Source: Bacteroides sp. (GTDB lineage: Bacteria; Bacteroidota; Bacteroidia; Bacteroidales; Bacteroidaceae). Taken from it: DNA of 52,552 bases. A model generated the notes under the pieces. It had not been told where the DNA came from, did not search any database, and saw only the letters and a program-made list of their open reading frames with translations. Made by a program: the position numbers and the translations under genes. The stretch lies in contig JASLCG010000072.1 of the NCBI GenBank assembly GCA_030151885.1, positions 1-52,552 on the forward strand, read 5' to 3'. Below are positions 17,301-25,801 of the stretch, in pieces (within the stretch, counting starts at the first letter, position 1; every line of letters begins with the position of its first letter).

Positions 17301-17493
17301 ATCATTAGCATTTATTTTAGGAATGTTACCAATGGTGTTGGCTTCTGGGCCTGGTGCTGCTAGTAGAAAAGCCATTGGTACGGGTGTATTCTTTGGTATG
17401 ATTTTTGCCACAGTGATTGGTATTGTTTTTGTGCCATTCTTCTTTGTGTTGATTTATAAGATAAAGGCAAAGTTCAATCGAAAAAAAGCGTAA
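14389..17493 (+). CDS. RND multidrug efflux pump, HAE1 type (AcrB-like)
   Basis: This 1034-residue proton/drug antiporter spans the inner membrane twelve times with two large periplasmic loops. The proton-relay residues are present: Asp408 and Asp409 in GIVVDDAIVVVE and Lys934 in AAKNAILIVEYAK. The N-terminus (FFIDRPVFSAVISILIVIVG), the QYPQITPP loop and the VPVSFLSGITGQLYRQFTITI helix are classic HAE1 features. Substrates cannot be read from the sequence; hydrophobic drugs, detergents or bile salts are plausible in this group. It lies between its adaptor and outer-membrane factor. Confidence 0.97.
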   Translation: MKISFFIDRPVFSAVISILIVIVGLIGLNLLPVDQYPQITPPIVRISASYPGASATIVSQAVATPIEQELNGTPGMLYMQSSSSNTGGFSASVTFDVSVNPDLAAVEIQNRVKLAESSLPAEVVQNGISVEKQAPSQLMTITLKSDDPKFDEIYLSNFATINVVDLLRRIPGVGRVANSGSRYYAMQIWVYPDKLANYGLTIADLKNALKEQNRESAAGVLGGQPVTGADITIPISTQGRLSSASEFENIVLRATPEGAIIRLSDVARVALEASSYSTESGINGENAAVLNIYMLPGANAIDVSKNIRETMDEISKSFPDGLSYNVPFDVTNYISESIHEVYKTLFEALALVIIVVFLSLQNWRATLIPVVAVPISLIGTFGMMLVFGFSLNILTLLGLILAIGIVVDDAIVVVESVELIMKEEKLSPYEATKKAMTNLTGALIATSLVLVAVFVPVSFLSGITGQLYRQFTITIVVSVIISTIVALTLSPVMCSLILKPYSGKKKNKVFRRINLWVNLGNNKYVHAIKKAIKHPKRVMSTFGMMLVFIFLIHKILPTSFLPVEDQGFFKVELELPEGATLERTRVVTERAIDYLKALPAVDYVQNLTGSSGRVGTSQARSLLTVILKPWDERNHQKIGEVIQEIRDEFATYPEAKVYISTPPVIPGLGSSGGFEMQLEARGDATFDDLAQAVDTLMHYASQRKELVGVSSSMQAEIPQLRFDVDRDKAMLSGVSLPDIYATMKAYTGSVYVNDFNMFNRIYRVYIQADAEYRKNKDNLTYFFVKGSNGAMIPLTTLGTAQYSTGPGGMQRFNMFTSTLVTGQAAQGYSSGEAMRIMEEIAAKHLPSNIGVDWSGLSYQEKKASGQTGVVLALVFLFVFLFLAAQYESWWVPIAVILTLPVAALGSYLGVWIFGLENDTYFQIGLVMLMGLAAKNAILIVEYAKVQVDKGRDLVESAVYAARLRFRPIVMTSLAFILGMLPMVLASGPGAASRKAIGTGVFFGMIFATVIGIVFVPFFFVLIYKIKAKFNRKKA

Positions 17494-17497
17494 GTAT

Positions 17498-18883
17498 ATG
17501 AGTAAGTTAAATAGTAAAATAAAATATAGTGTAATAGTAGTAATCCTTATTTGTATAACTACTTTAACCTCTTGTAAAGTTGGAAAATCGTATAGTAGGC
17601 CAGAGCTAAATTTACCCGAAAGTATTTTATCACGACAAGATAGTGCTAGTTTAGCAGATATGGCGTGGTGGGATATATATACAGACCCTCTATTGGTAAC
17701 TTTGATAGAGCAGGCTTTGGAATATAATAAAGATGTACAGATAGCTGCTGCTCGACTAAAAGAGATGGCAGCCAAAAAGAGGATTAGTACTGCCAATTTA
17801 TTACCTCAATTAAATGGAGAGGTCTCTGCTAGTAACAAATCAACTAATGATAGAGGAGAGGGTACTAAGCATGTTGACACTTATAGCGGTAAGCTATTAT
17901 TATCTTGGGAGCTGGATTTGTGGGGAAACTTACGTTGGGATAGACAAGCCAGTATTGCTGAGTATTTAAAGACTGTTGAGGCTCAAAGAGCACTTCAATT
18001 GACTATTATATCGGAAGTAGCACAGTCTTATTATGAGTTAATAGCTCTTGATAATGAAATGAGCATTTTACAACAGACATTAGAAGACCGTAAGGCTGGT
18101 GTTCGTTTGGCTCGCATCCGTTTTAATGGAGGAATGACTTCCGAAATTCCGTATCAACAGGCGCAAGTAGAAATGGCAAACACAGCTTCGTTAATACCAG
18201 AGCAAGAGAGAAAGATTTCTGTAAAAGAGAATGACATAGCTATGCTTGTAGGTAGTTATCCGAAGAAGATAAACAGATCTCTTACCTTAGTAGATTTGTT
18301 TAAAATGAAAGAATTGCCCTACGGTTTACCATCTACTTTATTAGAGAGAAGACCAGATATACGTGGAGCAGAGCAGCAGTTACGCCAAGCTCATGCTAAA
18401 ATGGGTGTGAGTTATACCGATATGTTTCCTAAAATAAGACTGACAGGTAAACTAGGGTATGAGAGTTCTGAGTTTTCTTCATTCTTAAAATCTCCATATA
18501 GTTTAATCGAAGGAGCTTTATTAAGTCCAATTTTTAATATGGGTAAAAATAGAGCTGCTTGGAAGGCGCAGAAGGCTGTCTATGAACAACAGTTGTATAG
18601 TTATGAAAAAACTGTATTGAATGCGTTTAGAGAGACTCAAAATGCAATTGTGAACTACAACCAACGTAAAGAGGTGCATGGTCTTAAAGCACATTTAGAG
18701 AAAGCTGCTAAAAAATATATTGATATAGCGCATACACAATATTTAAATGGTGTAATTAATTATATTGATGTGTTAGACGCTCAGCGTAGATACCTTGATG
18801 CTCAGATAGGTTTGAATAGTGCTGTGCGTGATGAGATAATCTCTATTATTGAGTTATATAAAGTACTAGGAGGCGGTTGGTAA
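17498..18883 (+). CDS. RND efflux outer-membrane factor (NodT/OprM-like lipoprotein)
   Basis: This TolC-family protein forms the outer-membrane exit duct of the efflux system. The 461-residue product has a lipoprotein signal with LTSC (Cys26). The mature start KVGKSYSRPELNLPES and the early WWDIYTDPLLVTLIEQAL block are typical of the OprM group. Two structurally repeated halves carry the long helices (for example around LLERRPDIRGAEQQLRQA and YLNGVINYIDVLDAQRRYLDAQ). It begins 4 nt after the pump gene. Confidence 0.95.
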   Translation: MSKLNSKIKYSVIVVILICITTLTSCKVGKSYSRPELNLPESILSRQDSASLADMAWWDIYTDPLLVTLIEQALEYNKDVQIAAARLKEMAAKKRISTANLLPQLNGEVSASNKSTNDRGEGTKHVDTYSGKLLLSWELDLWGNLRWDRQASIAEYLKTVEAQRALQLTIISEVAQSYYELIALDNEMSILQQTLEDRKAGVRLARIRFNGGMTSEIPYQQAQVEMANTASLIPEQERKISVKENDIAMLVGSYPKKINRSLTLVDLFKMKELPYGLPSTLLERRPDIRGAEQQLRQAHAKMGVSYTDMFPKIRLTGKLGYESSEFSSFLKSPYSLIEGALLSPIFNMGKNRAAWKAQKAVYEQQLYSYEKTVLNAFRETQNAIVNYNQRKEVHGLKAHLEKAAKKYIDIAHTQYLNGVINYIDVLDAQRRYLDAQIGLNSAVRDEIISIIELYKVLGGGW

Positions 18884-18994
18884 AAAGCTAACAAAATTTA
18901 AATCTGGTGCTTATTTTTATTTTCGATAAAAAATCACGATTTTTGCAAGTAAAGAAGTTAATTTACTAACACCATTTTAAATTATTTTATACAA

Positions 18995-20641
18995 ATGACT
19001 AAAAGTGCATTACAAATAGCTAGAGCTGCTTATCAGCCAAAGCTTCCAAAAGCTCTAAAAGGTTTTGTTAAAGTTACAGAAGGCGAAAAAACAGAGTCTG
19101 TAGCAGATCAAGCAGATATTAAAGCTTTATTCCCTCATACTTATGGTATGCCAGTGGTTCACTGTGAAGAATCAGCTCAGGCAATTGATTATCCTGCAAT
19201 TAATGTAGGTGTAATCTTATCGGGTGGCCAAGCTCCAGGTGGACATAACGTTATATCTGGTATCTTTGACGGAATTAAAAAAATGAATACTGGCAGCAAG
19301 CTATATGGTTTTATCTTAGGACCTGGTGGTTTAGTAGATCATAACTACATTGAGCTAACTGCTGATATTATTGATGAATACCGTAATACTGGTGGTTTTG
19401 ATATCATTGGTTCAGGTAGAACAAAATTAGAAACAGAAGAACAATTTGAAAAAGGGTATGAAATCATTAAAAAACTAGGTATTAAAGCACTAGTTATGAT
19501 TGGTGGTGATGACTCTAATACAAATGCTTGTGTTCTAGCAGAATACTATGCTAATAAGAATTATGGAGTTCAAGTGGTTGGTTGTCCTAAAACAATTGAT
19601 GGTGACTTGAAAAACTCTATGATTGAGACTTCATTTGGTTTTGATACTGCATGTAAAGTATATTCAGAAGTTATCGGTAACATCGAACGTGACTGTAACT
19701 CTGCAAAAAAATACTGGCACTTCATTAAATTGATGGGTCGTTCAGCTTCACATATCGCTTTAGAGTGTGCACTACAAACTCAACCAAATATCTGTATCGT
19801 TTCTGAAGAGGTAGAGCAAAAAAATATGTCTCTTGACGATGTAGTTACTTATATTGCAGAGATTGTTGCTAAACGTGCAGCTCAAGGTAATAATTTTGGT
19901 ACAGTTCTTATTCCAGAAGGTCTTATCGAATTTATTCCAGCAATGAAGAAATTGATCGCAGAGTTAAATGACTTCTTAGCTCACGATACTAAATTCTTAA
20001 CACTAGGTAAAGCAGAACAACTTACTTATGTTAAAGATTCAATTTCTGCAGAAAACGCTGCTGTGTTTGCAAGTCTTCCAGAAGGAGTTGCTCGTCAATT
20101 AACACTTGATCGTGACCCACACGGTAACGTTCAGGTTTCATTAATTGAAACAGAAAAACTTCTTTCAGAAATGGTTGCTAATAAATTAGAAGCTTGGAAA
20201 AAAGAGGGTAAATACAATGGTAAGTTCTCTCGTCAACACCACTTCTTCGGTTACGAAGGTCGTTGTGCTGCTCCTTCTAATTTTGATGCAGACTATTGTT
20301 ACTCATTAGGATACAATGCTTCTGCATTAATAGCTAATGGAAAAACAGGTTACATGTCTTCTATCCGTAATACAACTGCTCCTGCTGCTGAATGGGTAGC
20401 TGGTGGTGTGCCTATTACAATGATGATGAACATGGAACGTCGTCATGGTGTTATGAAACCAGTTATTCAAAAAGCTTTAGTAGAACTTGATGGTGCTCCA
20501 TTCAAGAAATTTGCAGCTTGCCGTGAAGATTGGGCTATGAACACAGACTATGTTTATCCAGGTCCAATTCAGTACTTTGGTCCATCAGAAGTTTGTGATC
20601 AAACTACTAAAACTCTAGTTTTAGAACAACAAGGTAAATAA
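18995..20641 (+). CDS. pfp: Pyrophosphate-dependent 6-phosphofructokinase
   Basis: It phosphorylates fructose 6-phosphate with pyrophosphate reversibly, replacing or complementing the ATP-dependent glycolytic step. The 548-residue length and the motifs place it in the long PPi-PFK group: GVILSGGQAPGGHNVISG (phosphate-donor loop), MIGGDDSNTNA (the GGDD signature that favours PPi over ATP), PKTIDGDLKN (catalytic TIDGD) and MGRSASHIALECALQT. It is transcribed alone, with a terminator at 20670-20710. Only a near-match -7 box (GATTTTTG, 18938-18945) is visible upstream. Confidence 0.95.
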   Translation: MTKSALQIARAAYQPKLPKALKGFVKVTEGEKTESVADQADIKALFPHTYGMPVVHCEESAQAIDYPAINVGVILSGGQAPGGHNVISGIFDGIKKMNTGSKLYGFILGPGGLVDHNYIELTADIIDEYRNTGGFDIIGSGRTKLETEEQFEKGYEIIKKLGIKALVMIGGDDSNTNACVLAEYYANKNYGVQVVGCPKTIDGDLKNSMIETSFGFDTACKVYSEVIGNIERDCNSAKKYWHFIKLMGRSASHIALECALQTQPNICIVSEEVEQKNMSLDDVVTYIAEIVAKRAAQGNNFGTVLIPEGLIEFIPAMKKLIAELNDFLAHDTKFLTLGKAEQLTYVKDSISAENAAVFASLPEGVARQLTLDRDPHGNVQVSLIETEKLLSEMVANKLEAWKKEGKYNGKFSRQHHFFGYEGRCAAPSNFDADYCYSLGYNASALIANGKTGYMSSIRNTTAPAAEWVAGGVPITMMMNMERRHGVMKPVIQKALVELDGAPFKKFAACREDWAMNTDYVYPGPIQYFGPSEVCDQTTKTLVLEQQGK

Positions 20642-20669
20642 GTGAAAGCTTATTCTTAAATAAAATATT

Positions 20670-20710
20670 TAGCCGATAGTTATATTATGTATCTATCGGC
20701 TAATTTTTAT
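20670..20710 (+). terminator. Terminator of pfp
   Basis: TAGCCGATAG pairs with CTATCGGCTA (10 bp) across a 13-nt loop, followed by ATTTTTAT. Its U-run ends only a few bases before the ATG of the muramidase gene at 20715. Confidence 0.82.
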
Positions 20711-20714
20711 ATTT

Positions 20715-21650
20715 ATGGGTATAAAGAAATCTCCTTTGTCATCAAAGAAAATAGTAAATAAGAGTAAGAAAAAGAGTAATAAGCCTGTAGGTAAAGCTAA
20801 GAAAAGTCGGAAGGGAAAGAAAACTAAGCAAAAACAGACATTTGCTAATAAGTTTAAAAAAATGGGTTCAAACTTTCTAAAAAGGCTTCTCAATAATAAG
20901 TATATACAGTCTTTAATTGCACTCTTTGTCGCATTCCTGGCTCTATATGGTGTCTATTGTTTCTCTATAAAACCGTATTCATATAGATGGATGCCGTGCT
21001 ATGGAAACAAAAGCTATGGAGTATGTATGCCTTTTAAATATGATGTGCATGGCTTAGATGTTTCGAGGCATCAAGGAGTAATTGAATGGGATACTATTGT
21101 GTCTCATATTGACCCAATATCTCCACTTCATTTTGTATTTATAAAAGCTACAGAAGGTGGTGACTTCAGAGATATTAACTTTAAACGAAACTTTTCTGAA
21201 GCAAAAAGAGTTAATCTTATCCGTGGTGCATATCACTTTTTTACCCCAAAGACTAGCGCTAAAAAACAGGCTGAGTTTTATATTGAGAATGTGAAGTTAT
21301 CTTCTGGAGATTTACCTCCTGTTTTAGATGTAGAAGTTTTAGGGAACCATACGGCGCAATCTATTAGTGATAGTGTTAAGGTATGGTTGGATATAGTAGG
21401 TTCACACTATAAGACTAAACCTATTTTATATACTTCTTTTAAATTTAAAAAGAGGTACTTGAGTAATCCTTATTTTGATGCTTATCCTTTCTGGATAGCC
21501 CATTATTATGTAGAACGTGTGCGTTATACAGGAAAATGGAGTTTTTGGCAACACTCTGATATAGGAAGAGTTAACGGAATTTATAAAGATGTTGATTTGA
21601 ATGTTTTTAATGGAACAATAGAAGAGCTAAAAGAGCTAACACTCCATTAA
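20715..21650 (+). CDS. Membrane-anchored GH25 muramidase (lysozyme)
   Basis: This is a glycoside hydrolase family 25 protein, expected to cleave N-acetylmuramic acid to GlcNAc bonds in peptidoglycan. The catalytic domain starts at VHGLDVSRHQGVIEW (Asp115) and has FIKATEGGDFRD, GAYHFF and the acidic pair DVE (205-207). The N-terminus has an unusually basic tail (about residues 4-60, mostly Lys/Ser/Arg) followed by one membrane segment (about 64-84), so the enzyme probably faces the periplasm as a type II membrane protein. A shorter start at 20862 (Met50) would give a simple signal anchor. The upstream terminator almost touches the first ATG. Confidence 0.9.
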   Translation: MGIKKSPLSSKKIVNKSKKKSNKPVGKAKKSRKGKKTKQKQTFANKFKKMGSNFLKRLLNNKYIQSLIALFVAFLALYGVYCFSIKPYSYRWMPCYGNKSYGVCMPFKYDVHGLDVSRHQGVIEWDTIVSHIDPISPLHFVFIKATEGGDFRDINFKRNFSEAKRVNLIRGAYHFFTPKTSAKKQAEFYIENVKLSSGDLPPVLDVEVLGNHTAQSISDSVKVWLDIVGSHYKTKPILYTSFKFKKRYLSNPYFDAYPFWIAHYYVERVRYTGKWSFWQHSDIGRVNGIYKDVDLNVFNGTIEELKELTLH

Positions 21651-21672
21651 AACTCTTCTATCTTTAATATTT

Positions 21673-22518
21673 TTATCTCTTCTCAAGAAGCAAGCATGCC
21701 CAGTTATTTTTATTGTTGGTTTTACTAAAGTGAAGTCCAAGTGATTTACCTTTTTCTTCTAAAAGAGTGATGTCTTCTGTGTAAAATCCACTCATTAAGA
21801 GTTGTCCTCCAGTTTTTAAAACCTCGGCATACTTATCCATATCTTGTAGAAGTATATTCCTATTAATATTGGCTATGATAAAATCAAAAGGGCCTTTATC
21901 TTTTAAGGAGTTGGCATCTCCTAACTCAACAAGAATATCTTCTGTATTATTTAGTTTACAATTATCTATTGAATTATCAACACACCAAGTATCAATATCT
22001 ATTGCAGTAATAGGTTTTGCTCCTCTTTTATGAGCTAATATTGCTAATATTGAAGTCCCACAGCCCATATCTAATAAAGCTTTATCTTTTAAATTAGTAT
22101 GAAGTAACTCATTTATAATTAAACTTGTAGTCTCATGGTGACCTGTACCAAAAGCCATTTGAGGATTAATAACTATATCGTATGTAACAGGTGGAATGTC
22201 TTTGTGAAATGTACTGTGTATGGCACAAAGATTATCTATTATAATAGGTTGGAAAAAATTCTTTTCCCACTCTTCATTCCAGTTCTTATCTTCGGCTTCT
22301 TCGTATTGATATTCAATGTGTTCTACTTCAATGGGAAATTGTAATAAGGCTTGTTTTAAATCCTCTTCAGAGTAGCAGTTTTGTTGGATATATCCTAATA
22401 ATATATCAGATTCATTTACGAAGCTCTCAAAACCTACATCGGCAAGTACGGCCATTAATACGTCTGAAACTATCTCATTGTTAGGTTCAAATTTAAAGGA
22501 AAATTCTAAATATTTCAT
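21673..22518 (-). CDS. prmA: Ribosomal protein L11 methyltransferase
   Basis: PrmA methylates lysines and the N-terminus of ribosomal protein L11 with S-adenosylmethionine. The 281-residue protein has an N-terminal ferredoxin-like recognition domain (about 1-85) and the Rossmann methyltransferase domain with NPQMAFGTGHHETT (the PrmA hallmark), LLDMGCGTSILAI (SAM motif I) and FDFIIANINRN (motif IV region). It converges on the muramidase gene with 22 nt between stops. A -7 box at 22604-22611 gives an 80-nt leader. Confidence 0.95.
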   Translation of the reverse strand: MKYLEFSFKFEPNNEIVSDVLMAVLADVGFESFVNESDILLGYIQQNCYSEEDLKQALLQFPIEVEHIEYQYEEAEDKNWNEEWEKNFFQPIIIDNLCAIHSTFHKDIPPVTYDIVINPQMAFGTGHHETTSLIINELLHTNLKDKALLDMGCGTSILAILAHKRGAKPITAIDIDTWCVDNSIDNCKLNNTEDILVELGDANSLKDKGPFDFIIANINRNILLQDMDKYAEVLKTGGQLLMSGFYTEDITLLEEKGKSLGLHFSKTNNKNNWACLLLEKR

Positions 22519-22603
22519 ACAGTTGTGTATCTGGTTTATCTTGAATAAAACAACTTGTGACTTAAAGTTGTTAATAAGATATTAATTTGTCTATTTGATT
22601 TTA

Positions 22604-22611
22604 CAAAGATA
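22604..22611 (-). promoter_or_regulatory. -7 box for prmA
   Basis: The minus strand reads TATCTTTG, an exact TAnnTTTG match. The divergent -7 box at 22677 lies 66 bp away. Confidence 0.55.
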
Positions 22612-22676
22612 GTGTATATAGGGAAACCCCTATTTATATTTGGGGGAAATATCTACAATTAGGTGTAATATCTAAC

Positions 22677-22684
22677 TATTTTTG
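22677..22684 (+). promoter_or_regulatory. -7 box for the Tyr/Gly-rich protein operon
   Basis: TATTTTTG matches TAnnTTTG exactly and lies 38 nt before the ATG at 22723. A second exact match, TATATTTG (22635-22642), lies upstream and may be a further start. Confidence 0.5.
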
Positions 22685-22722
22685 TTATAGTCATAATAGT
22701 ATTCATTAAAAATCGGAGAGAA

Positions 22723-24072
22723 ATGAAAAAGATAATATTTTTATTAGGGATCTTGATAGGGTTACCTTTAGCATCATCTGCTCAAGGAGCTGATGATATG
22801 TATTTCTTTTCTTCTCCTAAAAAAGAAGAAAAGTCAGTAAAGTCTAATCAACAAACAAAAACAACAAGACCCGTAAAGAATAGTCAGAAAAGTATTTTTA
22901 TACCTAATAATGGTAGTTCTACTGTTATAATAATTGATGATAAATCGAATGATTTAAATGAGGTCGATTTGTATAACAGAAGAGGTAATAATACGGTAAT
23001 AGAAAGTTCTGTTTCAGAATATGATATACCTTATAGTGATGGTGAATGGATTAATGGTGGATTTGAGGGCTCTTTAAATGACTTTTATGATGCAGAAAGA
23101 TCAATAAGAAGTCGTAACCCTCGATATACAGTATCTGTGAATAGTCCTTATTATTGGGATGTTGTTTATGGATTAAATAGTTGGGATTGGAATATTTATG
23201 TTGATAATTATTATGCATATGTTTTTCCTAGATTTTCTAACCCTTCATGGTCAAATTGGAAATTTGGTCCACGATATAACTTCTCTTTAAGTTTTGGATA
23301 TAATTCTTGGGGTAGACCAGGATATTACTATGATCCATGGTATTATGACTCATGGTATAGACCAGGATATTATGGTGGTTATTACGGCGGCTACTATGGT
23401 GGTTATTATGGCGGTTACTATGGTGGTGGGTACTATGACCCTTGGTATGGTGGCGGTTATTATCATTACAAACCACGTCGAAGGGAGAGTCCTGTAAGAT
23501 ACGAAACACCTCGTTACGATAGAGCAAGATCATCAACAACAGCAGGTAGATACGATAGACCTAGTTCAAGACCAGGAAATTCTACTAGGCCAAGTAACTC
23601 TTATAGACCTGGAAACACTTCGTCATCAAGACCTGGTGTGAACAGACCTTCTTCAACTCGTCCTAGTGTAAGGTCTTCTGCAACAAGATTTAGAGAGACT
23701 TCTACTACTAGACCTATAAATGGAAATGTTGGTAGACAAACTACAACTAGACCTAGCTCTTCTAGCAGAGTAAGAACAAATTATGTAAGACCTTCTAGCA
23801 ATAGCTCTGGCAATTCAAGTTATACTAGACCATCAAATAATAGATCTTCTAGTAATACGAGATCAAATTATTCAAACTCAAGAACTAGACCTTCTTCTAG
23901 TACTTATCAGAATTCAAATAACTACTCTAGACCTTCTAGTACAAGAAGTAGCTATAGTAGTGGTAGTAGTTCTTCGAGAAGTTCTTATAATTCTTCTTCT
24001 ACTAGATCTTCTGGTGGTTCAAGCTCTACAAGATCATCAGGTGGTGGTAGTTCAAGAGTTAGGGGTCGTTAA
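22723..24072 (+). CDS. Secreted low-complexity protein, Tyr/Gly-rich centre and Ser/Arg-rich tail
   Basis: I do not know a function. The 449-residue protein has a signal peptide (MKKIIFLLGILIGLPLASSA), a more ordinary region to about 180, an aromatic/Gly-rich stretch (about 183-249) that includes five tandem YYGG units, and then about 200 residues made almost only of Ser, Arg, Thr, Pro, Asn and Gly (repeated TRPSS and RSS-like words), ending in RVRGR. The tail should be disordered and strongly basic. It lies 17 nt before a FadL-like outer-membrane protein gene and is probably in its operon. Cell-surface or matrix use is conceivable but unproven. Confidence 0.8.
   Translation: MKKIIFLLGILIGLPLASSAQGADDMYFFSSPKKEEKSVKSNQQTKTTRPVKNSQKSIFIPNNGSSTVIIIDDKSNDLNEVDLYNRRGNNTVIESSVSEYDIPYSDGEWINGGFEGSLNDFYDAERSIRSRNPRYTVSVNSPYYWDVVYGLNSWDWNIYVDNYYAYVFPRFSNPSWSNWKFGPRYNFSLSFGYNSWGRPGYYYDPWYYDSWYRPGYYGGYYGGYYGGYYGGYYGGGYYDPWYGGGYYHYKPRRRESPVRYETPRYDRARSSTTAGRYDRPSSRPGNSTRPSNSYRPGNTSSSRPGVNRPSSTRPSVRSSATRFRETSTTRPINGNVGRQTTTRPSSSSRVRTNYVRPSSNSSGNSSYTRPSNNRSSSNTRSNYSNSRTRPSSSTYQNSNNYSRPSSTRSSYSSGSSSSRSSYNSSSTRSSGGSSSTRSSGGGSSRVRGR
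23368..23427 (+). repeat. 12-bp coding minisatellite (YYGG x5)
   Basis: Five tandem 12-bp units of the form tat-tat-ggt-ggt encode YYGG. The units differ at synonymous third positions, so the protein repeat is conserved better than the DNA repeat. It could change length by slippage. Confidence 0.8.
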
Positions 24073-24089
24073 TATTATAAAACTAGGTT

Positions 24090-25673
24090 ATGAAAAAAAT
24101 ATTTGTAAGTATATTAATAATATTGGGTGTTGCCCATATAGCTGAAGCACAATCTATTTATGAAGCAGAGAAGTTAATGTCTAAAGACTTATCTGGAACT
24201 GCACGATTTGTTGGTATGGGAGGAGCTTTAGGAGCCTTAGGAGCAGACATTAGCACTATGGGCGTAAATCCAGCAGGGATAGGTTTATATCGAAAATATG
24301 ACTTCTCTGGGACTTTGAGTTATGGAATGAATGAAACCAAATCGGATTTTTTTGGTAATCAATTTAATAATAACAAGAATAAATTTAATTTCTCTAACTT
24401 AGGTTTTGTAGTATCAACGCAAATAGGTGGAGATGTTTTAAAATATGTAAACTTCGGTTTTAACTATAATAGAGTTGTTGATTTTAACTCTAGAATGAAT
24501 GTTAATGGAAATATGGGTGCAGGTCAAACAGTGACTAACCAGATGGCTGCTGTAGCTAATGCAATGCCTGGAAATGTTGCTGATGCTGATTTTGATGGGA
24601 AGGACTCTCCATATTTCAACCCTAATTACGGATGGTTAGGTTTAGTTGGGTACCAAGGAAACTTAATCAATTTAAATAATGATGGTAAATATGAATCTCA
24701 CTTTTTAGATGCACAGTCAACAAACTTTATGATGAGAGAATCTGGTGGAATAAGCCAATATGATTTTAACATCGCTTTGAACTTATCTAATCGTGTTTTC
24801 TTAGGTGCTACATTGGGTGTTTATGATGTAAATTATAAAAACTCTATTTATTATAGAGAGAATTTTGGGAATGCACCATCGGGAGATTTAGAATACATGA
24901 GTTTGGATACTCATACTTCAACAGAGGGTACAGGAGTAGATTTTAAATTGGGAGCAATAGTTAGGCCTTTTGAGAACTCACCATTTAGGTTAGGTATAGC
25001 AGTGCATACCCCTGTATTTTATTCTTTAACTAGATATACTAACTTTGTTTTTCAGTCGGATGTATATGGTGTTAAAGATGGTAAAGAGGGGATTCTTGAG
25101 ACTGATGTTGACTCTTATGATAACTATTGGTATGGTTATGATAATGAATTTGATTACAAATTACAATCTCCTTGGAAACTAAACTTAAGTGCAGGACATA
25201 ATGTTGGTACATTTTTGGCCCTAGGTGCTGAGTATGAATATCAAGATTACTCTACAAGCAAATTTAAATACAGAGATGGTTATGGTGGTCATATATCTGA
25301 TTTAGAAGAGGATGCTAAAGGATTTTTGAAAAAGGTTCATACTATAAGATTAGGAGCTGAGTTTAAAGTTATTCCTGAATTTGCATTTCGTTTAGGCTAT
25401 AATTATCAAACAGCTAGTTTTAGTAAAGAATCTTATAGATATGTAATGCCAAATTCTAGAATGACAGATACTCATTATTTTAATAAGGATCAAGGTAAAA
25501 ACACTTTTACAATTGGGGCAGGATATATGGGTAAAATGTTTTATACAGACTTAGCTTTTAAATACGATACTTATAAAACGAAGTTTAAACCTTATGATGG
25601 TACAGATTTGCTATTCTCTTCTGTAACTAATAATAAAAGTACAGTAATGTTTACATTTGGTGTAAGATTATAA
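24090..25673 (+). CDS. FadL/OmpP1-like outer-membrane protein
   Basis: This 527-residue protein has a signal peptide ending AEAQS and then a hatch-like N-terminus with GTARFVGMGGALGALGADIS and MGVNPAGIGLYR, a pattern shared by the FadL/TodX-type barrels of Bacteroidota, some of which are labelled hemin receptors. The rest is a run of amphipathic beta-strands, ending in a strand with Phe (VMFTFGVRL). It probably imports a hydrophobic ligand; fatty acid or heme are only guesses. It follows the Tyr/Gly-rich protein gene and ends at a terminator (25698-25737). Confidence 0.85.
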   Translation: MKKIFVSILIILGVAHIAEAQSIYEAEKLMSKDLSGTARFVGMGGALGALGADISTMGVNPAGIGLYRKYDFSGTLSYGMNETKSDFFGNQFNNNKNKFNFSNLGFVVSTQIGGDVLKYVNFGFNYNRVVDFNSRMNVNGNMGAGQTVTNQMAAVANAMPGNVADADFDGKDSPYFNPNYGWLGLVGYQGNLINLNNDGKYESHFLDAQSTNFMMRESGGISQYDFNIALNLSNRVFLGATLGVYDVNYKNSIYYRENFGNAPSGDLEYMSLDTHTSTEGTGVDFKLGAIVRPFENSPFRLGIAVHTPVFYSLTRYTNFVFQSDVYGVKDGKEGILETDVDSYDNYWYGYDNEFDYKLQSPWKLNLSAGHNVGTFLALGAEYEYQDYSTSKFKYRDGYGGHISDLEEDAKGFLKKVHTIRLGAEFKVIPEFAFRLGYNYQTASFSKESYRYVMPNSRMTDTHYFNKDQGKNTFTIGAGYMGKMFYTDLAFKYDTYKTKFKPYDGTDLLFSSVTNNKSTVMFTFGVRL

Positions 25674-25697
25674 TTTTTTAATATTTATATGTTGATT

Positions 25698-25737
25698 AGC
25701 GTCCAATAGACATTTATAGTTTGTTGGACGCTTTTAT
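25698..25737 (+). terminator. Terminator of the FadL-like operon
   Basis: AGCGTCCAA pairs with TTGGACGCT (9 bp) over a 17-nt loop, followed by TTTATATT. Confidence 0.78.
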
Positions 25738-25749
25738 ATTCAAAGCATT

Positions 25750-25785
25750 AAAAAGGGGTTTGTTATCAATAACAAACCCCTTTTT
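25750..25785 (-). terminator. Terminator of guanine deaminase unit (bidirectional)
   Basis: A perfect 17-bp inverted repeat (AAAAAGGGGTTTGTTAT and its complement) has a 2-nt centre. A and T runs on both sides allow termination in either direction; it faces the terminator at 25698. Confidence 0.9.
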
Positions 25786-25801
25786 AACTACTATAATAGT
25801 T

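Noticed and set aside
22635..22642. -33 element for the box at 22677
   Set aside because: The spacing (34 bp) is too long for a -33/-7 pair; it is more likely an independent -7-like match or chance.
23294..23497. Second protein in another frame of the YYGG repeat
   Set aside because: It is a by-product of the 12-bp repeat; base composition and codon pattern support only the secreted protein frame.
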